Positions 1-6,189 of a stretch of 10,020 nucleotides of DNA are shown here, one piece after another. The translations under genes were made by a program, and so were the position numbers. Origin of the DNA: an uncultured Eubacteriales bacterium (GTDB lineage: Bacteria > Bacillota > Clostridia > UBA1381); NCBI GenBank assembly GCA_900556575.1, contig USPO01000037.1:1-10020 (forward strand), read 5' to 3'. Numbering within the stretch: position 1 is the stretch's first letter; the number at the start of each line of letters is the position of its first letter. A model generated the notes under the pieces. It was not told where the DNA came from. It worked only from the letters and a program-made list of their open reading frames with translations, and did no database searches.

Positions 1-182
1 AAAAAAAAGAAATTATACAGCCTAAGGAGCCATTCTTTAAAATGGAAATCAAGAACATGAAGGATGAAAACGGATTACCAATTGAGTCGGCACCTCACGC
101 AGTTATGACAGTATATATGCCGGTAGATAAGCCGGTTAAAAAGGGAGCAATGCTCCGCCGTGCAAAAACGGAGAAAAAATAA
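1..182 (+). CDS. C-terminal end of a U32-family peptidase (partial)
   Basis: The reading frame is open from the left edge (first full codon at base 3) to a TAA at 180-182, giving about 59 residues with the N-terminus outside the window. The tail contains APHAVMTVYMPVDKPVKKG followed by AMLRR. This resembles the C-terminal beta-barrel end of collagenase-like U32 peptidases, where an 'Hxxxxxv.v..pv..gdlLRr' ending is typical. In that family this end module follows the catalytic part, which is not visible here, so activity cannot be judged. U32 proteins act in protein breakdown or, in the RlhA/TrhP branch, in RNA hydroxylation. The gene ends 63 bases before the next start with no clear terminator hairpin between, so read-through into the acetyltransferase is possible. 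The assignment rests on a short tail and is moderately sure. Confidence 0.62.
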   Translation, partial: KKEIIQPKEPFFKMEIKNMKDENGLPIESAPHAVMTVYMPVDKPVKKGAMLRRAKTEKK

Positions 183-245
183 ATATATAGGACTGTAAAA
201 TGTTGTTTTGATGCATACAATTTATAGTTGAAGGGAATAAAAGTG

Positions 246-821
246 ATGAATGATATAGAAATAAGAACAGTTTCACCGAATGATGCTGAGGAAATTTTAA
301 GTATATATGCGGAGTATGTAAAAAATACCGCAATAACTTTTGAATATGAAGTACCATCGGTTGAAGAATTCAGAGGAAGAATAGAAAATACCTTAAAGAT
401 GTATCCTTATATAAAAGCAGTGAACAATGGAAAGATCATAGGCTATGCATATGCCGGAGTATTCAAGGGACGTGCCGCATATGATTGGTCTGTTGAGGTT
501 ACAATATATGTTGATATTAACAGTCACGGTTTAGGCTGCGGAAAAAAGCTGTATAATGAGCTGGAAAGATTATTAAATAAACAAGGGATACAGAATGTTA
601 ATGCCTGCATAGCATATACGGAGCATGAAGATGAATATTTGACAAAGAACAGTCCCGAATTTCATGAGCATATGGGATATAGAACAGTTGGTAAATTCAA
701 TAAATGTGCATACAAGTTTGGCAGATGGTATGATATGATTTGGATGGAAAAAATGCTCGGCAGTCATGAGGATAAACCGCAGGCTGTAAAAACATTTGAG
801 GAAATTAATGATTTACTGTAA
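246..821 (+). CDS. GNAT N-acetyltransferase, phosphinothricin acetyltransferase (PAT) type
   Basis: This encodes a 191-residue cytoplasmic acetyl-CoA-dependent N-acetyltransferase. The N-terminus IEIRTVSPNDAEEILSIYAEY and the ITFEYEVPS segment (about residues 30-38) match the PAT/Bar subgroup. The acetyl-CoA loop is SHGLGCGKKL (about 93-102), and the C-terminal signature is FHEHMGYRTVGKFNKCAYKF, then GRWYDMIWMEK (about 139-169). The usual PAT family length is 165-190 residues. The start was set at ATG 246 because AAGGGA (231-236) lies 9 bases upstream. TTG 228 and GTG 243 are in the same frame; TTG 228 has no ribosome binding site and would put AAGGGA inside the gene. The real substrate is unknown, since many PAT homologues act on amino acids such as methionine sulfone or on toxic amines and not on phosphinothricin. 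The last 20 residues extend beyond the fold and are charged. Confidence 0.88.
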   Translation: MNDIEIRTVSPNDAEEILSIYAEYVKNTAITFEYEVPSVEEFRGRIENTLKMYPYIKAVNNGKIIGYAYAGVFKGRAAYDWSVEVTIYVDINSHGLGCGKKLYNELERLLNKQGIQNVNACIAYTEHEDEYLTKNSPEFHEHMGYRTVGKFNKCAYKFGRWYDMIWMEKMLGSHEDKPQAVKTFEEINDLL

Positions 822-848
822 GTTTAAGATTTAATAAGTACTATAATC

Positions 849-898
849 AAAAAGAAAGTGCGGTAAAACCAAAATGGAGTTTACCGCACTTTCTTTTT
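849..898. terminator. Two-way intrinsic terminator between convergent genes
   Basis: A perfect 19-bp stem pairs 849-867 (AAAAAGAAAGTGCGGTAAA) with 880-898, around a 12-base loop that can itself form CCA/TGG pairs. The outer arms provide a T-tract on each strand. It lies between the acetyltransferase stop (821) and the convergent nfnB stop (901), so it can end both transcripts. Confidence 0.92.
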
Positions 899-900
899 AT

Positions 901-2289
901 TTATGCATTTAATTCTTCGTCAATTGCAGCGGCTGCAGCTTTACCTGCACCCATTGCAAGGATAACCGTTGCAGCACCTGTTACAACGTCTCCGCCTGCA
1001 TATACATGATCCTTTGAAGTCTTACCAACCTCATCGGCTACTATGCATCCGCGTCTGTTTGTTTCAAGTCCCTCGGTTGTCTGTCTGATAAGCGGATTAG
1101 GTGTCTGACCAATTGCTACTACTACTGTATCAATGTCAAGAACCTCTTCACTGCCCTCAACAGCTACCGGACGGCGTCTGCCGCTCTCATCAGGCTCTCC
1201 GAGCTCCATGTGAATAACTTCCATACCGTGTACCCAGCCGTTTTCGTCGCCCAAAATCTTTGTCGGGTTTTGGAGAAGTTTAAATTCTACACCCTCTTCT
1301 TCAGCATGGAATACTTCTTCTGCTCTTGCCGGAAGCTCTTCCTTACCACGTCTGTATACTATGTATACATTTTCGGCACCTAAACGCTTAGCTGAACGTG
1401 CTGCGTCCATTGCAACGTTACCGCCGCCCAATACAGCTACATTCTTACCAACGTAAACCGGTGTATCATACTCAGGGAACTTGTAACCCTTCATAAGGTT
1501 AATTCTTGTTAAGAATTCGTTAGCACTGTAAACACCGTTTAATGCTTCGCCTTCAATTCCCATGAACTTCGGGAGACCTGCACCTGAGCCGATATATACA
1601 GCATCAAATCCCATATCTTCAAATAACTCGTCAACTGTAAGTGTTTTACCGATAACAACGTTTGTTTCAATGTCAACACCCATAGCCTTGAGGTTTGCAA
1701 TTTCATTCTGAACAATATCCTTCGGAAGTCTGAATTCAGGAATACCATACATAAGAACACCGCCTGCTGTATGGAATGCTTCGTATACTGTTACCTCATA
1801 TCCCTTCTTTGCGAGGTCGCCGGCAACTGTAAGTCCTGAAGGACCCGAACCGACTACGGCAACCTTCTTGCCGTTATGCTCTGGAACTGTAATCTCATCC
1901 TTTACATGAGCCATGTGATAATCTGCAACAAAACGCTCAAGACGTCCGATACCTACCGGTTCACCCTTGATACCGCGTACACACTTTGACTCGCACTGCT
2001 TTTCCTGAGGACATACACGTCCGCAAACTGCCGGAAGAGCATTTGTTTCCTTAATCTTCTGATATGCGTTTTCAAATTCACCCTTTGCAACAAATGCAAC
2101 AAATTCCGGAATTTTAACGCTTACAGGACAGCCCTGCATACAAGGCTTATGCTTACAGTTAAGACATCTCTGTGCCTCATCTATTGCCATTTCCTCTGTA
2201 TAACCTGTTGTTACCTCGAGAAAGTTTTTATTTCTTACGTTAGGACACTGCTCCGGCATCGGATTTTTGTCCATTCTCATATTAGGCAT
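901..2289 (-). CDS. nfnB: NADH-dependent reduced ferredoxin:NADP+ oxidoreductase, large subunit (NfnB/NfnL; GltD/SudA-like)
   Basis: This encodes a 462-residue flavoprotein of the glutamate-synthase small-chain family. Two four-cysteine sets for [4Fe-4S] clusters lie at the N-terminus: C42-x2-C45-x4-C50-x3-C54 and C89/C93/C99/C103. An FAD-binding GSGPSG motif sits at about 147-152 in VAVVGSGPSGLTVAG. The NADP(H)-binding stretch VAVLGGGNVAMDAARSA is at about 284-300, with VYRRGKEELPAR at 311-322. The FAD-closing motif AGGDVVTGAATVILAMGAG is at about 431-449. Full length is as expected. The start ATG is preceded by GGGAGG with 8-base spacing. On its own this could be annotated as GltD or sulfide dehydrogenase SudA. 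The gene 25 bases upstream encodes the matching small subunit, and no glutamate synthase large chain is present, which favours NfnB. The complex is soluble and couples NADH and reduced ferredoxin oxidation to NADP+ reduction by flavin-based bifurcation (known for the family). Confidence 0.9.
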   Translation of the reverse strand: MPNMRMDKNPMPEQCPNVRNKNFLEVTTGYTEEMAIDEAQRCLNCKHKPCMQGCPVSVKIPEFVAFVAKGEFENAYQKIKETNALPAVCGRVCPQEKQCESKCVRGIKGEPVGIGRLERFVADYHMAHVKDEITVPEHNGKKVAVVGSGPSGLTVAGDLAKKGYEVTVYEAFHTAGGVLMYGIPEFRLPKDIVQNEIANLKAMGVDIETNVVIGKTLTVDELFEDMGFDAVYIGSGAGLPKFMGIEGEALNGVYSANEFLTRINLMKGYKFPEYDTPVYVGKNVAVLGGGNVAMDAARSAKRLGAENVYIVYRRGKEELPARAEEVFHAEEEGVEFKLLQNPTKILGDENGWVHGMEVIHMELGEPDESGRRRPVAVEGSEEVLDIDTVVVAIGQTPNPLIRQTTEGLETNRRGCIVADEVGKTSKDHVYAGGDVVTGAATVILAMGAGKAAAAAIDEELNA

Positions 2290-2314
2290 TGTAAAATCCT
2301 CCCTTAATTATGAA

Positions 2315-3166
2315 TTAGTCGTTCTTATTGGTTCTGCCTATTCTGCAGTGACCTTCTTCGCAGGATCTTGCTTCGTAATCCTTGAACATTCTGCCGCGCT
2401 TCATAGCACTGTCCCAATCAACCTTGTGACCGTCAAAGTCCGGACCATCTACGCAGGCAAATTTTGTTTCGCCGCCAACGATGATACGGCAGCCGCCGCA
2501 CATTCCTGTACCGTCAATCATTACAGGGTTCATCGATACTGTAGTCGGTATATCATACTTCTCTGTCACCTTACATACAAATTTCATCATTACGAGCGGA
2601 CCGATAGCAATAACTTCATCAAACTTTTCTCCGGCATCAATCTCCTTTTGGAGCATATCTGTAACAAAGCCCTGGTTTCCGTTTGAACCGTCATCTGTTG
2701 CAACGATAAGCTTTGTTGAAACCTTTTTTAATTCGTCTTCAAGGATAACTAAATCCTTGTTTCTAAATCCTGTAATTACTGTTACATCAGCACCCATTTC
2801 ATGGAGTTTCTTAGCCTGCGGATATGCAATGGCAGTTCCGAGACCTCCGCCGATAACAGCAACCTTCTTTAAGCCCTCAAGCGGTGTCGGTGTTCCGAGC
2901 GGACCAACGAAGTCCGAAAGATATTCACCGGCTTCAATCTGAGCTAAATCCTTTGTAGTTTTTCCTACAATTTGAACAATAATTGTTACAGTTCCCTTTT
3001 CTCTGTCATAATCATTGATTGTGAAAGGAACTCTTTCGCCGTGATCGTCAATTCTCAAAATAATGAACTGACCCGGCTCAGCCTTACGTGCGATAAGCGG
3101 AGCCTCAACCTCCATAAGGAAAATAGTAGGGTTGAGAACCTCTTTTCTTACAACTTTATAAGCCAT
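2315..3166 (-). CDS. nfnA: NADH-dependent reduced ferredoxin:NADP+ oxidoreductase, small subunit (NfnA/NfnS)
   Basis: This encodes a 283-residue ferredoxin-NADP reductase-like subunit related to PyrK and SudB. An FAD-binding barrel comes first (PGQFIILRID at about 31-40, GERVPFTINDYD at 43-54, VGKTTKDL at 67-74). An NAD-binding Rossmann part follows (KVAVIGGGLGTAIAYPQAKK at about 101-120). The C-terminal cluster site is DGTGMCGGCRI (C223, C226) with C238 in FACVDGPDFDGHKVD, where D218 or C238 completes a [2Fe-2S] site; two more cysteines lie at 269 and 274. The start was set at ATG 3166 (MAYKVVRKEV), which has AGAGGTG 5-6 bases upstream. The in-frame ATG at 3226 would add 20 residues without a good ribosome binding site and is not supported. 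It is the first gene of the operon, with nfnB 25 bases downstream. Confidence 0.9.
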   Translation of the reverse strand: MAYKVVRKEVLNPTIFLMEVEAPLIARKAEPGQFIILRIDDHGERVPFTINDYDREKGTVTIIVQIVGKTTKDLAQIEAGEYLSDFVGPLGTPTPLEGLKKVAVIGGGLGTAIAYPQAKKLHEMGADVTVITGFRNKDLVILEDELKKVSTKLIVATDDGSNGNQGFVTDMLQKEIDAGEKFDEVIAIGPLVMMKFVCKVTEKYDIPTTVSMNPVMIDGTGMCGGCRIIVGGETKFACVDGPDFDGHKVDWDSAMKRGRMFKDYEARSCEEGHCRIGRTNKND

Positions 3167-3241
3167 GATTTCACCTCTTATATAAATTCCGAATATAGGA
3201 AAACTCCCAATATTCATATAGTACATAAACCTTCATCTTAT

Positions 3242-3270
3242 ATGATACCACATTTATCGAAAAAATTCAA
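3242..3270 (-). promoter_or_regulatory. Sigma-A promoter of the nfnAB operon
   Basis: On the minus strand, TTGAAT (3270-3265) and TATCAT (3247-3242) are separated by 17 bases. A TG one base before the -10 makes it an extended -10 (TGGTATCAT). Transcription would start near 3235, giving a leader of about 69 bases before nfnA. No riboswitch-like fold was recognised in that leader. Confidence 0.75.
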
Positions 3271-3324
3271 TACCTTATAAGTATTTTTTTGAAAAAATAT
3301 GACGGTTTTATGCGTATAATAGTA

Positions 3325-3363
3325 TAAAAAACAGTACATACACGTTATTTTTGCATGTACTGT
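3325..3363 (-). terminator. Intrinsic terminator of the GNAT-glycosyltransferase-RluA operon
   Basis: On the minus strand the stem ACAGTACAT (3363-3355) pairs with ATGTACTGT (3339-3331) over a 15-base loop and is followed by a run of T (3331-3326). The 5' arm and part of the loop lie inside the last codons of the pseudouridine synthase gene, whose TAA is at 3347-3345, so terminator and coding sequence overlap. Confidence 0.82.
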
Positions 3364-4253
3364 TCATTTTTCTGAATAAAATTATACATATCGTCAGGCA
3401 GGCTATCTTTAAATTCAAGGATTTTTCCGGTTATGGGATGAGTAAGTTTGAGGTAGTATGAATGGAGTGCCTGCCGTGGGAAAAGTTCCTTTTCTTCCGA
3501 GCCGTAGAGCCAGTCACCAAGCAGCGGATAGCCTATATGCGACATATGCACACGAATTTGATGAGTACGTCCTGTTTCAAGCTCAAGCTCAATAAGAGAA
3601 TAATTTCCAAAGTTTTTTACGCTTTTGTAGTGTGTAACGGCTCTTGCTCCTTCATCACTTATTGTTCGTTTTATAATTCCCTCGGATTCACGTGCAATAG
3701 GTTTATCAATTGTTCCGCTATCCTCACATTTTCCGCATACTATTGCCAGATATTTTCTACGAACTGCCTTTGTTCCGAACGCACTGCAAAGTCTTGCATG
3801 AGTATATCGGTTTTTAGCGATACACATTAATCCGGATGTATCTTTATCAAGTCTGTTCACAGCCCTGAAAACGTGTTCTTCCCCGTTTTCAGCATAATAA
3901 TACATAACTGCGTTTGAAAGTGTGTTATAGTAGTTTCCCATTGATGTATGTGTAGGCATTCCTGCAGGCTTCGATACAATGAGTATATCCTCATCTTCAT
4001 ATATAACCTTGAAATCATGCTTTACAGGCGGAATATTTTCCGATGCGGTTTCATGCATCGTTACAGAAACACAATCTCCTGTGTGTACTTTATCAATGCT
4101 GCGGACTCTTGAACCGTTTACTGTCAATCCGTCTTCTGTCTGTTTGAGTTCTTTTAGCAAAGAACCGGAAATTTGAAAATGCGTCCGTAAAAGTGTATCC
4201 ATACGCTGATTATCAAATTCATTTGTTACTGTATAGGTTAGTGTTCTTTTCAT
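3345..4253 (-). CDS. RluA-family rRNA/tRNA pseudouridine synthase
   Basis: This encodes a 302-residue enzyme that converts uridine to pseudouridine in structured RNA. An S4-like RNA-binding domain is at about residues 15-65 (QRMDTLLRTHFQISGSLLKE, then a VNGSRVRSIDKVHTGD segment). The catalytic domain starts at about 82 with VIYEDEDILIVSKPAGMPTH. The active-site motif is NRLDKDTSGL (about 133-142), with the catalytic aspartate at 136; the position before RLD is Asn, where many relatives have His. LETGRTHQIRVHMSHIGYPL (about 225-244) and GDWLYG are also typical. The length fits RluD/YlyB-type enzymes. The exact target nucleotide cannot be read from sequence. A GAGG ribosome binding site lies 9 bases before the start. 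The gene begins 20 bases after the glycosyltransferase stop and is the last gene of its operon. Confidence 0.93.
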   Translation of the reverse strand: MKRTLTYTVTNEFDNQRMDTLLRTHFQISGSLLKELKQTEDGLTVNGSRVRSIDKVHTGDCVSVTMHETASENIPPVKHDFKVIYEDEDILIVSKPAGMPTHTSMGNYYNTLSNAVMYYYAENGEEHVFRAVNRLDKDTSGLMCIAKNRYTHARLCSAFGTKAVRRKYLAIVCGKCEDSGTIDKPIARESEGIIKRTISDEGARAVTHYKSVKNFGNYSLIELELETGRTHQIRVHMSHIGYPLLGDWLYGSEEKELFPRQALHSYYLKLTHPITGKILEFKDSLPDDMYNFIQKNEQYMQK

Positions 4254-4273
4254 TGTTTACCGCCTCGGTGGTT

Positions 4274-5401
4274 TTAAATAAAATGCTTTTTTGTAGCAGA
4301 GCATTGTTTTATGATAAACTCGCACAAATCTCTTGTTGCATTCGGTTTTCCTATGTGACTGACACTTTCATGCATATGCTGAAGTCTCCATGGACAGTTG
4401 AACACAACGTTAAGTGCTTCGTGCAAATCAAATCGTTCATTGACCGCAACTACCGCACCGCAGTTTACAAGAAAATCGGTATTTCTATCCTCCTGCCCAG
4501 GAAGAGGATTCATTGTAATCATCGGAAGATTTTTGGCAAACGCTTCCGAGGTTGTCAATCCTCCGGGTTTTGATATGATTATATCAGCTGCATCCATCAT
4601 TATATCAACATTATTTACAAAACCGAAAATGTAAATTTTCTTCTTGTATTTCTTGCTTTCAAGAACTGATTTAAGCTTTTCATTTGAACCGCATACACAA
4701 AGAACCTGAAAATCCGTATTAAATTCATCAAGCATTTGAACCGCATCGGTAACGTCGCCGTATCCCATAGAACCCATCATAAGCAGGATAGTTCTTTTAT
4801 TTTCAATTTCAAGCTGTTTTTTGGCGTCTTCCTTTGAAATCTTGACCGAAAACTGAGGTCTTATCGGTATTCCGATAGGAAGTAGTTTTTCCTTGTCAAT
4901 GCCCTTTTTCTGCATTTGGAGCGACAGAAGTTCATCCGGAGTAACATAGTAGTCAAGTACTGTGCTTTCCCAAAAAGGATGGACGGTGTAGTCGGTTACT
5001 ATTCCTATTGTAGGACATGATATGACTTTATTTTTTTTCAATATTGTCATTACTATTCCGGCATAGCTGTGAGTTCCTATTATTGCATCCGGTCCAAATT
5101 CATATACATATTGTTTTAGCTTTTTTGATACAACATTGGAAAGCAATGCCGTTATAGAGTGCTTTGTATAAGGCTCATCTTTTTCCGTAAGCTTCCCGTA
5201 AATTCTGCCGTAGTAAGTTGACAGATATTTTGTGGAAAGTAAATATCCGTCCTGAATGGAATTTCCGAGCAAAGGATTGATATAGTCAAAAATATCGAGC
5301 ATTTCACATTCATGTCCGGCATTTTTAAAATATTCAATAAGTGCCTTACCAGTACTGTGGTGACCGTATCCGGCACGAACAGACATTATAAGAAATTTCA
5401 T
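4274..5401 (-). CDS. Glycosyltransferase of the MGDG synthase / UgtP diacylglycerol glucosyltransferase family
   Basis: This encodes a 375-residue GT28-type protein. The N-terminal acceptor domain begins with MKFLIMSVRAGYGHHSTGKA, in which GYGHH (11-15) is the family hallmark. GTHSYAG lies at about 109-115 and TDYTVHPFW at 136-144. The donor-nucleotide domain has LLMMGSMGYGD (about 206-216), and the UDP-sugar signature is ISKPGGLTTSEAFAKNLPMI (276-295), then PLPGQEDRNTDFL (299-311). Family members transfer glucose or galactose from UDP-sugars to diacylglycerol at the inner membrane face, making glycolipids and lipoteichoic acid anchors; some relatives have other lipid acceptors. There is no signal peptide, as expected for a peripheral membrane enzyme. 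The start was set at ATG 5401, with GGAGG 4 bases upstream; an upstream in-frame ATG at 5431 would add 10 residues and bury that site. It lies 40 bases downstream of a GNAT gene in one operon. Confidence 0.87.
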   Translation of the reverse strand: MKFLIMSVRAGYGHHSTGKALIEYFKNAGHECEMLDIFDYINPLLGNSIQDGYLLSTKYLSTYYGRIYGKLTEKDEPYTKHSITALLSNVVSKKLKQYVYEFGPDAIIGTHSYAGIVMTILKKNKVISCPTIGIVTDYTVHPFWESTVLDYYVTPDELLSLQMQKKGIDKEKLLPIGIPIRPQFSVKISKEDAKKQLEIENKRTILLMMGSMGYGDVTDAVQMLDEFNTDFQVLCVCGSNEKLKSVLESKKYKKKIYIFGFVNNVDIMMDAADIIISKPGGLTTSEAFAKNLPMITMNPLPGQEDRNTDFLVNCGAVVAVNERFDLHEALNVVFNCPWRLQHMHESVSHIGKPNATRDLCEFIIKQCSATKKHFI

Positions 5402-5414
5402 TTTTCCTCCATTC

Positions 5415-5430
5415 TGCCGCATGAGCGGCA
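5415..5430. repeat. Short intergenic hairpin TGCCGC-ATGA-GCGGCA
   Basis: A perfect 6-bp GC-rich stem with a 4-base loop sits in the 40-base gap between the GNAT and glycosyltransferase genes, a few bases before the GGAGG site of the latter. No T-run follows on the transcribed (minus) strand, so it is not a classical terminator. It could act in transcript processing or translation, which is inference. Confidence 0.45.
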
Positions 5431-5441
5431 TAAATTATTTT

Positions 5442-5882
5442 TTATAGTAAAGTGTTGTTTGTAAGTACTTTTTCCATTATGATATGACGTATTCCGTCTT
5501 CTTTAAACGGTTCACCAGTTTCCTTATATCGGCATTTTTTATAAAAGCCCTTGACACGAACCTGTGCGTGAACAACAGCCTTTGTTCCGCCGTTTGAAAA
5601 AATCATATCCTCCGCCGCATCCATGAGCATTTCGCCAAGTCCCAAACCTCTGTAATCTTCAAGAACAGCAACACGCCCTATACGATATTCATCATTATCA
5701 CAAAAATATCGGCAGCAGGCGGCGGGGTTATCATCCACATATATTATAATGTGGTCGGAATGTGCATCTATGTCATCAAATTCACATTCGGGAGTTAAAC
5801 CTTGTTCTTCGATAAATACAGCTGTACGAATTTTTCTTTCATCGTCTGTGAGTTCATTTAAAAATTTGTATTGTATATTCAT
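5442..5882 (-). CDS. GNAT N-acetyltransferase, ElaA/YjcF-like
   Basis: This encodes a 146-residue single-domain acetyltransferase. The N-terminal IRTAVFIEEQG segment (about 18-28) followed by ECEFDDIDAHSDHI (32-45) is typical of the ElaA/YjcF-like group. The acetyl-CoA site is RIGRVAVLEDYRGLGLGEML (67-86), with the R-G-L-G-L-G loop at 78-83. The C-terminus has VVHAQVRVKGFYKKCRYKET (103-122), then an F/D-G-I-x-H-I-x-M-x-K ending, as in the family. The substrate is unknown. A GAGGT ribosome binding site stands 6 bases before the start. It is the first gene of a leftward operon with the glycosyltransferase and RluA-type genes, and a strong promoter lies directly upstream. Confidence 0.9.
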   Translation of the reverse strand: MNIQYKFLNELTDDERKIRTAVFIEEQGLTPECEFDDIDAHSDHIIIYVDDNPAACCRYFCDNDEYRIGRVAVLEDYRGLGLGEMLMDAAEDMIFSNGGTKAVVHAQVRVKGFYKKCRYKETGEPFKEDGIRHIIMEKVLTNNTLL

Positions 5883-5914
5883 AGCTTTACCTCATTTTTT
5901 ATTAGTTATATAAA

Positions 5915-5943
5915 AGTATATCATAAAATTCAGAACTTTTCAA
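5915..5943 (-). promoter_or_regulatory. Sigma-A promoter of the GNAT-glycosyltransferase-RluA operon
   Basis: On the minus strand TTGAAA (5943-5938) and TATACT (5920-5915) are separated by 17 bases. The predicted start near 5908 gives a leader of about 26 bases with the GAGGT ribosome binding site. Confidence 0.78.
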
Positions 5944-6069
5944 TAGAAAAGATTTAAAAGAAAAAATACATATAAATATAATTTTGTAATAGAAGTTTAT
6001 TTTTGTACAAAACCGACTATTGTTACAGCATATAAAAACACAAATTGGAACAAAATAAATCCTATCATA

Positions 6070-6098
6070 TTGACATGAATACTTGAAAATGCTATAAT
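6070..6098 (+). promoter_or_regulatory. Perfect consensus sigma-A promoter of the YczE-type gene
   Basis: TTGACA (6070-6075), a 17-base spacer and TATAAT (6093-6098) match the consensus exactly. Transcription should begin around 6105. The resulting leader is about 85 bases long and starts almost at once with a long hairpin. Confidence 0.88.
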
Positions 6099-6108
6099 TT
6101 ATCTAAGG

Positions 6109-6153
6109 ACAAACGAAAAAGCCGAGCATATGCCGCTTGGCTTTTTCGTTTGT
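6109..6153. terminator. Promoter-proximal long hairpin, terminator-like, in the YczE-type gene leader
   Basis: The arm ACAAACGAAAAAGCC (6109-6123) pairs perfectly with 6139-6153. The stem continues with a G-T pair and AGC/GCT (6125-6127 with 6135-6137) around the loop ATATGCC (6128-6134). The GC-rich core followed by TTTTT (6142-6146) looks like an intrinsic terminator, and the A-run on the other arm makes it work on both strands in principle. It begins only about 4 bases after the predicted transcription start. It may be an attenuator, the end of a roughly 40-base RNA, or a 5' hairpin protecting the mRNA. The hairpin is certain; its role is not. Confidence 0.65.
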
Positions 6154-6189
6154 GTTTATAAAAGCTTATTTGGCATGGAGGAATTATCA

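Larger units (their letters stand above)
5883..6189. other. Divergent intergenic region between the GNAT operon and the YczE-type gene
   Basis: These 307 bases carry no supported gene. They hold the leftward promoter (5915-5943), the rightward consensus promoter (6070-6098) and the leader hairpin (6109-6153). The middle (about 5944-6069) is very AT-rich and contains the 12-base perfect palindrome TTTTGTACAAAA (6001-6012), with a second TTTTGTA at 5982-5988. No other structure was recognised there. Confidence 0.7.

Noticed and set aside
193..228. A promoter directly before the PAT-type acetyltransferase (TACAAT 216-221 or TATAGT 223-228).
   Set aside because: No -35 element at suitable spacing was found; the gene may be read from upstream of the window.
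2267..2942. Plus-strand open frames lying opposite nfnA.
   Set aside because: They are antisense to a well-conserved gene, show no recognisable domain and have no ribosome binding site.
3167..3226. A 20-residue upstream extension of nfnA starting at ATG 3226.
   Set aside because: The homologous N-terminus begins at MAYKVVRKEV (ATG 3166), which has an AGAGGTG site at good spacing; the upstream ATG has none.
3289..3320. Plus-strand TTGAAA and TATAAT as a promoter.
   Set aside because: The spacer is 20 bases, and the only gene it could read into lies on the opposite strand; TATAAT arises in AT-rich DNA beside a terminator.
6130..6189. An upstream start for the YczE-type protein at ATG 6130.
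   Set aside because: This ATG lies in the loop of the leader hairpin and has no ribosome binding site; ATG 6190 has GGAGG 8 bases before it.
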